Shown: positions 19,399-24,591 of the stretch, piece after piece
How the letters are laid out: every line of letters begins with the position of its first letter
Position numbering within the stretch: the stretch's first letter is position 1
NCBI GenBank assembly: GCA_048213135.1
Contig: PS015505.1
Coordinates: 2,743-27,333, forward strand
From: Reclinomonas americana ATCC 50394
Taxonomy: Eukaryota; Jakobida; Jakobea; Jakobida
DNA: 24,591 nt
Direction: 5' to 3'
Translations under genes and position numbers: made by a program
Notes under the pieces: model-generated
The model's input: only the letters and a program-made list of their open reading frames with translations
Told to the model about the DNA's origin: nothing
Databases searched by the model: none

Positions 19399-22300
19399 TC
19401 AGCGACGACAACATATCGAGAAGCACTTTCCACTGTTGCAAACCTCGGCCACATTGCGCACACGATTCGCGGCTTCAGCGAGGCATTCTCGGCCTCGCGG
19501 TTGCCGCATGGGGAGCGCCCGGGCGGCCGGAGCAAAATTGTCTACGAGGTTGGGGTCCGACATGGAGCGAGCGAGCCGTGCTTGTATCAACACACTCGGC
19601 GGCGCAGAGGGTCTCGTTCCACGCGACCGTGACTGTGAGGCTCTGTACTCGTTGGCGGTCTCTACCGGCGTTGCACTGCGACCTTGTGCCACGAGCCCCT
19701 CGGCCATGGCACTTGGCGGCTGTACAAACCCCCTCCGAGGCGGCCGTCGTTCTTGCATCGACGGCGGTGGCGGAGGAGCCGGATGTGTGTCGATCCAAGA
19801 CTCGGACGACAGCGGTGACGGCTGTATCCTGGCGGCGACAGTAGCAGCAGCGCGCAACGACATCTGCGGTCGCGTTCATGTCAGAGGGCGGAGAGCGACA
19901 AGGAGCTTGTGGTGCGCACGCAGTGAGGCACACGTAACAATCTCTTGGGCTCGTCGATTGAGCGAGTCATTCACCGTCTGCTGTGTGCGTGGACTGACCG
20001 CGCGTGCTGGTGGCTGCGAAGGTGGTGGTGCCGGCTTGCGTGCACTCATCATAGGCGCCGCTGCATCTCCCAAGTACACGCCAGCCGCCCTCTGTACAGA
20101 CCGCGAGTTGAGCGCGGCCGGCGGAAGTTGCCGCAGTGGCTGCCGTGGCTGCGACGACGGCCGACCGGAGTCACTGCTGCAGCGACAGAAGGGCAGCAGG
20201 AGAAAGCATGTTGGCCACGGACACTTTTGCATCTCAATAAAACACTCGTTCCGCCTCCAACTCACCTGACAGACGGCGATCGTCGTTGCTGACGCACACT
20301 GCTGGTCGGAATGGCGCTCCGCAACGGCGAGATCTTGTGCACCGTCAGGATGGCCCTGGCGGGCGACACACCCTGCGCCGCAGTTGACGCCGTTGATCTC
20401 GCCGATGTCGGCTGTGGTGCAACCGTCGTTGGCGCCACTGGTGCAGACGGAGCCGGCGGCAGTGGTGCGGGATTCACGGGGGCAAAGAGTAGATCGGAGC
20501 GCCGTGGCGATGCAAATCGCCGAGATGGCAACTGCTGTTGTTGCAGTTGCTGCGCCGCCGCCACCGCAGCGACCAAATTCATGGTCACTGGCGATGGAGG
20601 TCGGCGCTGTCGCATGGAAACAACGTTGCTGGACTCGCTGTCGGAGGGCGTGCTGGCCACCGAGCAAATCGACATGGACTGGCGAATCGGTGGCGACTCC
20701 ACTTTCGGGAGGCGCACGTGGTCGACCGACTTGGGCGACTGGGTGGGTGTGCGGGTGGCGAGCACAGAGGTGGCGCCGGGAGACGGCGGTAGGGTGGGGA
20801 TTGACGATGAAGACATGCAGCGATGCAGTGTGCGCGACGAAGCTGCGGGGGCGACCGGTGGATCCGTCATGGCCGCGATCAGCCGCATGGTCTCGGCGAC
20901 CTCCACATAGTCCTCCTCGTCTTCGTCGCCCTCGTCGACGATACGCATCGCCTCGTCCAACTCGCCCACATCCGTGTCCGTGCCGGCGTCCGAGCCAGTG
21001 TACGCTCCCGACGACGTGGTGTAATGCGAGCGTGCCGACGACGATGACCGCGAGGAGGGCCCTCGCGACGAAGCCGTCGAAGGCGCACGTGGTGGTCTCG
21101 TTGACGCATTTCTTCGCACCGGCGACAGCGCCAGCAGCAGGTCTGCCTCCACGGCTGCAGAATGCCGCCGGCGGCGTCCCACTTCGTCTTCTTCGTCATC
21201 ATCATCATCATAATCGTCGTCGCCGTCGTCGTCGTCGTCGTCGCCATCACCATCACCATCTTCGTTGCCGACGCTGCGTGCCGAGGACGACGAGACGCGA
21301 TCGACGCGCGGCGATGGCCGTTGTGACAGGGAGCGCGCCGACGACGAGCCGGAGCGCTGCGAGTTGGCACTGGCGACGGAACGTGACCGCGGTCGCGCTA
21401 GCGTGGACACTCTGCACGTTTTCCCCATTTGCAGTGAGCGCACGACGACAATGGAGAGCATGAATAGAGGACAGCACTCACAATTGTGAATCGGACGGCA
21501 TGACTCGCGTCGCTGCCGTGGCCGTCATGCCCATCGGCAACGTGATGAGCATGGGAGCGGACGGAACCACGTCGGCGTCCATGACGAGCGGCGCCATCGG
21601 CACCGACTGCCGTCGCTTCTTCTTGCGCTTGCCCGACTTCTTCGCCGAGTCGGTGGGTGGCGACTTGCCGCCGGCTCCGCCGGAGGAAGGCGAGCCGTTT
21701 TTCGACTTTTTCTTCTTGCTCTTGCCCTTGCTCTTCTTCGCCTGCTGCCGACGCCGCACGGGCGAACTCGACAGCAAACCGAGACGTTCGGGGTACGCGC
21801 CGAGGTAGATGCGATCGGTGCGGTACCACGAGTGGAACGGGCAGTGCGACTCGCACACGCCGTCCAACCACGTATCAATCGAGCAGTAATACCACACAAT
21901 ATCATAGTACGACTGGCTGACGAACTTGTACGTGTCGTGGATGGAGACGTAGCCGCGCTGATTGCGCGCTCCTGCACCACAGGCGTGAGCAGCAAGCGAG
22001 TGAGCGAGTGGAAGAGAGAGAGAGAGCGAGGCAGACACAGACCAATCGTCTTCTCGCCATCGCCGAGAAAGATCTCCACGTGTGTCATATTATGATGCTG
22101 CTTGCGCCGCTTCTCGGGCTCATAGAAGGTGCCGGAGTAAAAAATGAGATCGCCCGGCTCCAGCTCCTCCACTCGCTTCCGCCGAATCGGCAACGTGTCG
22201 AACTGATAGGCCTGATTCCAGCGACCAAGCACAAAGCCAAAGTCGGCCGCCAGATCGTGCATCACACGACGCACAAGTCCGCAACAGTCGAGAAAGAGTG

Positions 22301-22764
22301 GGCTGTTGTACTCGACACCTTTTTGCAAGGGAAAAAACAATGGAAAAGGGGTAAGCTGGAGCGCATTCGGAACAAACACACACACAACAGGAGAAAACTG
22401 GTTCACGCACGCACGCACACAGAGAGCACAAACCAGGCACACAAACAGAGCGCGTGTGTGTGTGTGAGAGAGAGAAAGAGAGAGGTGAGAGCAAGTGCAT
22501 GTGTGGAGGAATATGCCAAGGCACTTTCACGTGCGTGAGAGTGTTTCTCTTCTCATTTCACTCTCTGCCTCTGTGTGTGCGTGTTAGTGTATGTGAGAGC
22601 GAGCTTACTCAACTTCCCTTGTCCCAGAAGCGCTGCTTGTATGGCACTCCGAGGTACGACTTGGCCGTCTCAATCACCTTTTGTCGCAGACACTGTCGTC
22701 GTGCGAGCTCCACTGCAGAGAGTGCCTTGCTGCCACTACTGCTGCCTCCCTCCTCACGAGGCAT
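19399..22764 (-). CDS. NlpC/P60-like (C40) papain-fold protein with long disordered basic/acidic tail
   Basis: Six exons: 22764-22614, 22318-22043, 21971-21482, 21411-20266, 20176-19939, 19863-19399; 2,766 nt (921 aa), all junctions in phase. Residues 30-200 form an NlpC/P60 fold: 'IETAKSYLGVPYKQ', the nucleophile motif 'LDCCGLVR' (Cys62, aligned with bacterial DCSGLV), 'LEPGDLIFY', then 'MTHVEIFLGDG' (His130), and an extension 'SIDTWLDGVCESHCPFHSWY'. Bacterial members cleave peptidoglycan peptides; related eukaryotic proteins use the fold for other amidase or acyltransfer reactions, so the substrate is open. There is no signal peptide, which argues for an intracellular protein. About 700 residues follow: a Lys/Arg patch ('KKSKGKSKKKKSK', 'SGKRKKKRRQS'), an Asp/Glu tract, and Ser/Pro/Ala/Gln-rich sequence with 'ARLARSMSDPNLVDNF' near the end. 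Exons 1-4 are strongly supported; the last two donors (GTGAGT, GTTACG) rest on phase and composition. Confidence 0.82.
21181..21262 (-). repeat. Low-complexity GAC/GAT repeat coding for the acidic tract of the NlpC/P60 protein
   Basis: On the coding strand this is a run of GAC, GAT and GAG codons giving about 30 mostly Asp/Glu residues. It parallels the acidic tract of the MADS protein, so such expansions recur in this genome. Confidence 0.8.
22319..22613 (-). other. Large first intron of the NlpC/P60 gene
   Basis: This is the longest inferred intron here, about 295 bp. Its donor is GTTGAG and its acceptor is an unusual 'gcaaaaag', 3 bases after a run of A. It carries (CT)n and (CA)n tracts on the coding strand. 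Joining the exons across it gives 'DKGSVEYNSPLF' in frame. Confidence 0.65.
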
Positions 22765-22881
22765 GACACTCACTCACACAACAAACGCACACAAATACTC
22801 TCTCTCTGCAACGTACAATTGCAACAGTGTGTGCAACGTCCATGAATTTTCAAGCATTGTACGAGAAAAGTCGTGAAAGAG
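22765..22881. promoter_or_regulatory. Divergent promoter between NlpC/P60 and WD40 genes
   Basis: Only 117 bp separate the two start codons. The sequence is AC-rich near the NlpC/P60 start, with a CT run at 22798-22807. No TATA box or known motif is clear; the assignment rests on head-to-head geometry. Confidence 0.5.
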
Positions 22882-24591
22882 ATGGAGGTCGAGCGGGTGC
22901 TTGATATGGGCGAGATGGGTCGCAAGGCGGTGTATCCTGTGCGCTCGCTGGCCTACAGTCACACCACGGAGACGCTTTTCACTGGCTATGAAGGTCTGAT
23001 CGCTTTCTCTGTTGTTTGTGTTCATTGTCGCGCGCTCGTACTCACGTGTGTGTAAGATGGCTATGTTCGCTCGTGGAAGGTCAACCAGGGGCGTGTGGAT
23101 CGCGTGTACTGTGGGCACACGGGATGGGTGACGGGATTGTTGTGTCAGTTGAGTGATCGCTCTCACACGCGCGCGCGCTCTCTCTCTCTGTGCGCTGACT
23201 CTGTGGTATATACAGTGAGGATCTGGGCGTGCTGTTCTCCTGTTCGGTGGATAACTCGATCTGCATGTGGGGTCGATTGGCCTCGATCTTGCAGATTGAA
23301 AAGGTGAGGGGTGTTTCTCAGCAGTTTCGATTGCGTGTGTGTCTTACTGTGTGGCGCAGGTCCGACAACCGCTGTATACTATGGTGTGGAACGAGCACAG
23401 AGCACACTTGCTGGTGGGCTCGATTGGTAATCTGGAGGTGTGTGCGTGTGTCCGATTCGCACATACCGCTCGGTAAGAAGAGGGAGAGCTCCACCTCACC
23501 TCCACCCATCACAGGTGTATCGTGTGGTGATGCGTCCGCGGCACAAGGGCGATCCGTTTGGTGGAGTCAACACGCCACTACAGCCTGGCATGGCTTCGGC
23601 CACTGGCAGCGCGCAGGGCATGGTCGACATGTCGACTGCTGGTGGTGCTGCAGGTGGTGACACGGATGGGGCGTCGTCGGTCAGTGGAGGTGGTACAGAT
23701 GCGCTGCCGGATGCCGCCTCCAACGGAGAGACCATGTCGGGCACGAAGCAGAGCCTGCTGTTCTTGGAGCATGTGGATACGCTGGAGGGTCACAGTGACA
23801 TTGTGTCGTCGCTCTTTGTGTGCGACGAATCGGTGTACTCGGCAAGCTACGACGGCACCGTGGTCATTCGTGACGCCAGCAACTACAAGCCACTGCGCGT
23901 CCTCACCGACTGCGGGGGTGCCATTGTGCAAATGGGCATGTTGGAGGCGCAGCGCTCGTTCTACACCGCCAACTTTCAGGTGCGACGCGGGGGTGTGTGC
24001 TGTTGTTAATTATGTGTGTGTGCGTCGTCTGACTTTGTATGCCGCAAGTCCGAGATGCGTATCTGGTCCACCAAGAGCTCGTCGACCGATATCGTCTCCG
24101 GCATTCGCGACACCATTTCATCGGTGGCCGTCTCCCACACCACCTCCACCATGTGGTTGGCCACGGGCCAGCAGGTGCCGTTCGTGATTAGCAGCAACAC
24201 TCGGCGGGCCATGACGGAGCACATGGGAACGAACTTTCGACCACCTCCCTCCCACCGTGTGTGCCGTCTGCTGACGCTGCCGACGGGCTTTCGCGGTGAA
24301 AGCACAGAGCGCATCATTGGAGGTTTGTTTAATTACAAAGAATTAAGGCAGTGATCGATTGTGTGCATGCCACTCATTGTCGGGATGCAGGATGCACCAA
24401 TGGCGACGTCATTGTGTGGCGCTACAACTTCCAGGCCTGCACGGCTGTGCTGGGACGGCACGACGACTCGGTGGAGGAGATGGTGTATCGGGTGGAGATG
24501 TCGGCATTACAGCCGCAGGTGGTGATCTTCAGCTGCAGTGGCGACGGCACCATTCGCAAGTGGCTCACCAACGTCGGCTCGACGGACAATT
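22882..24591 (+). CDS. WD40-repeat protein, 5' part (3' end outside window)
   Basis: Exons: 22882-22993, 23057-23141, 23216-23303, 23360-23437, 23515-23979, 24049-24322, 24391 to the window end; all junctions keep phase. The product starts 'MEVERVLDMGEMGRK' and shows about eight WD40 blades: 'LFTGYEDGYVRSWKV', 'CGHTGWVTGL' with 'LFSCSVDNSICMWG', 'HLLVGSIGNLEVYRV', 'LEGHSDIVSSLFV' with 'SASYDGTVVIRDA', 'FQSEMRIWST', 'STMWLATGQQVPFVI', 'GGCTNGDVIVWRY' and 'FSCSGDGTIRKW'. A Gly/Ser/Ala-rich insert of about 60 residues sits in the loop between blades 3 and 4. WD40 propellers are interaction platforms; I cannot assign a specific family. Exon 2's donor is set by phase (GTGTCA). It shares a 117-bp divergent promoter region with the NlpC/P60 gene. 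Confidence 0.83.

Noticed and set aside
19436-21463. Long plus-strand open frames over the 3' half of the NlpC/P60 gene
   Set aside because: They are antisense to a GC-rich, low-complexity coding exon whose frame joins in phase with the NlpC/P60 core through perfect GTGAGT donors.
1-24591. CRISPR arrays, insertion sequences, tRNA or rRNA genes, bacterial operons
   Set aside because: No regularly spaced repeats, transposase or RNA-gene signature was seen on either strand. Introns in every gene show the DNA is eukaryotic.

Overview
This is nuclear DNA from a unicellular eukaryote. Every gene is broken by short spliceosomal introns (about 30-160 bp, one of about 295 bp), genes lie 100-250 bp apart on both strands, and the families (MEF2-like MADS factor, RanBPM/Gid1-type SPRY-LisH-CTLH-CRA protein, H-type and L-type lectins, WD40) suit an amoeba-like or holozoan-like protist. 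I do not name a species. Three runs of N (3999-4184, 5102-5969, 11480-11845) are assembly gaps.

Layout. (1) 2-696 (+): 3' part of an H-type lectin gene. (2) 891-2876 (-): five-exon MEF2-like MADS-box gene. (3) 3124-9735 (-): copy A of a large secreted multidomain lectin, rebuilt by hand as about 26 exons and about 1,236 aa. Its order is signal peptide, about five beta-sandwich repeats each ending in a 'G-x-Y-x-x-C-Y'-like strand, a Cys-rich module, a PPC-like domain and a C-terminal legume-type (L-type) lectin domain. (4) 9951-10365 (+): decayed 5' fragment of the RanBPM gene. (5) 10603-15591 (-): copy B of the secreted lectin, interrupted by a gap. (6) 15762-19248 (+): intact RanBPM-like gene, a probable CTLH/GID E3 ligase scaffold. 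(7) 19399-22764 (-): NlpC/P60-like (C40) papain-fold protein with a very long disordered tail. (8) 22882-24591 (+): 5' part of a WD40 protein.

The main structural event is a tandem duplication of a unit made of the lectin gene, the divergent promoter and the 5' end of RanBPM. It left two full-length lectin loci and one truncated RanBPM relic between them. Exons of the two lectin copies are nearly identical, 5' introns have diverged, 3' introns have not, and the relic has decayed strongly, so later gene conversion is likely.

No shared pathway links all the genes. Three loci encode lectins and one an NlpC/P60 fold, so a theme of carbohydrate or bacterial-surface recognition is possible but only inferred. 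Exon boundaries were derived by hand from GT-AG (one GC-AG) sites that keep phase and domain continuity; no transcript evidence was available.
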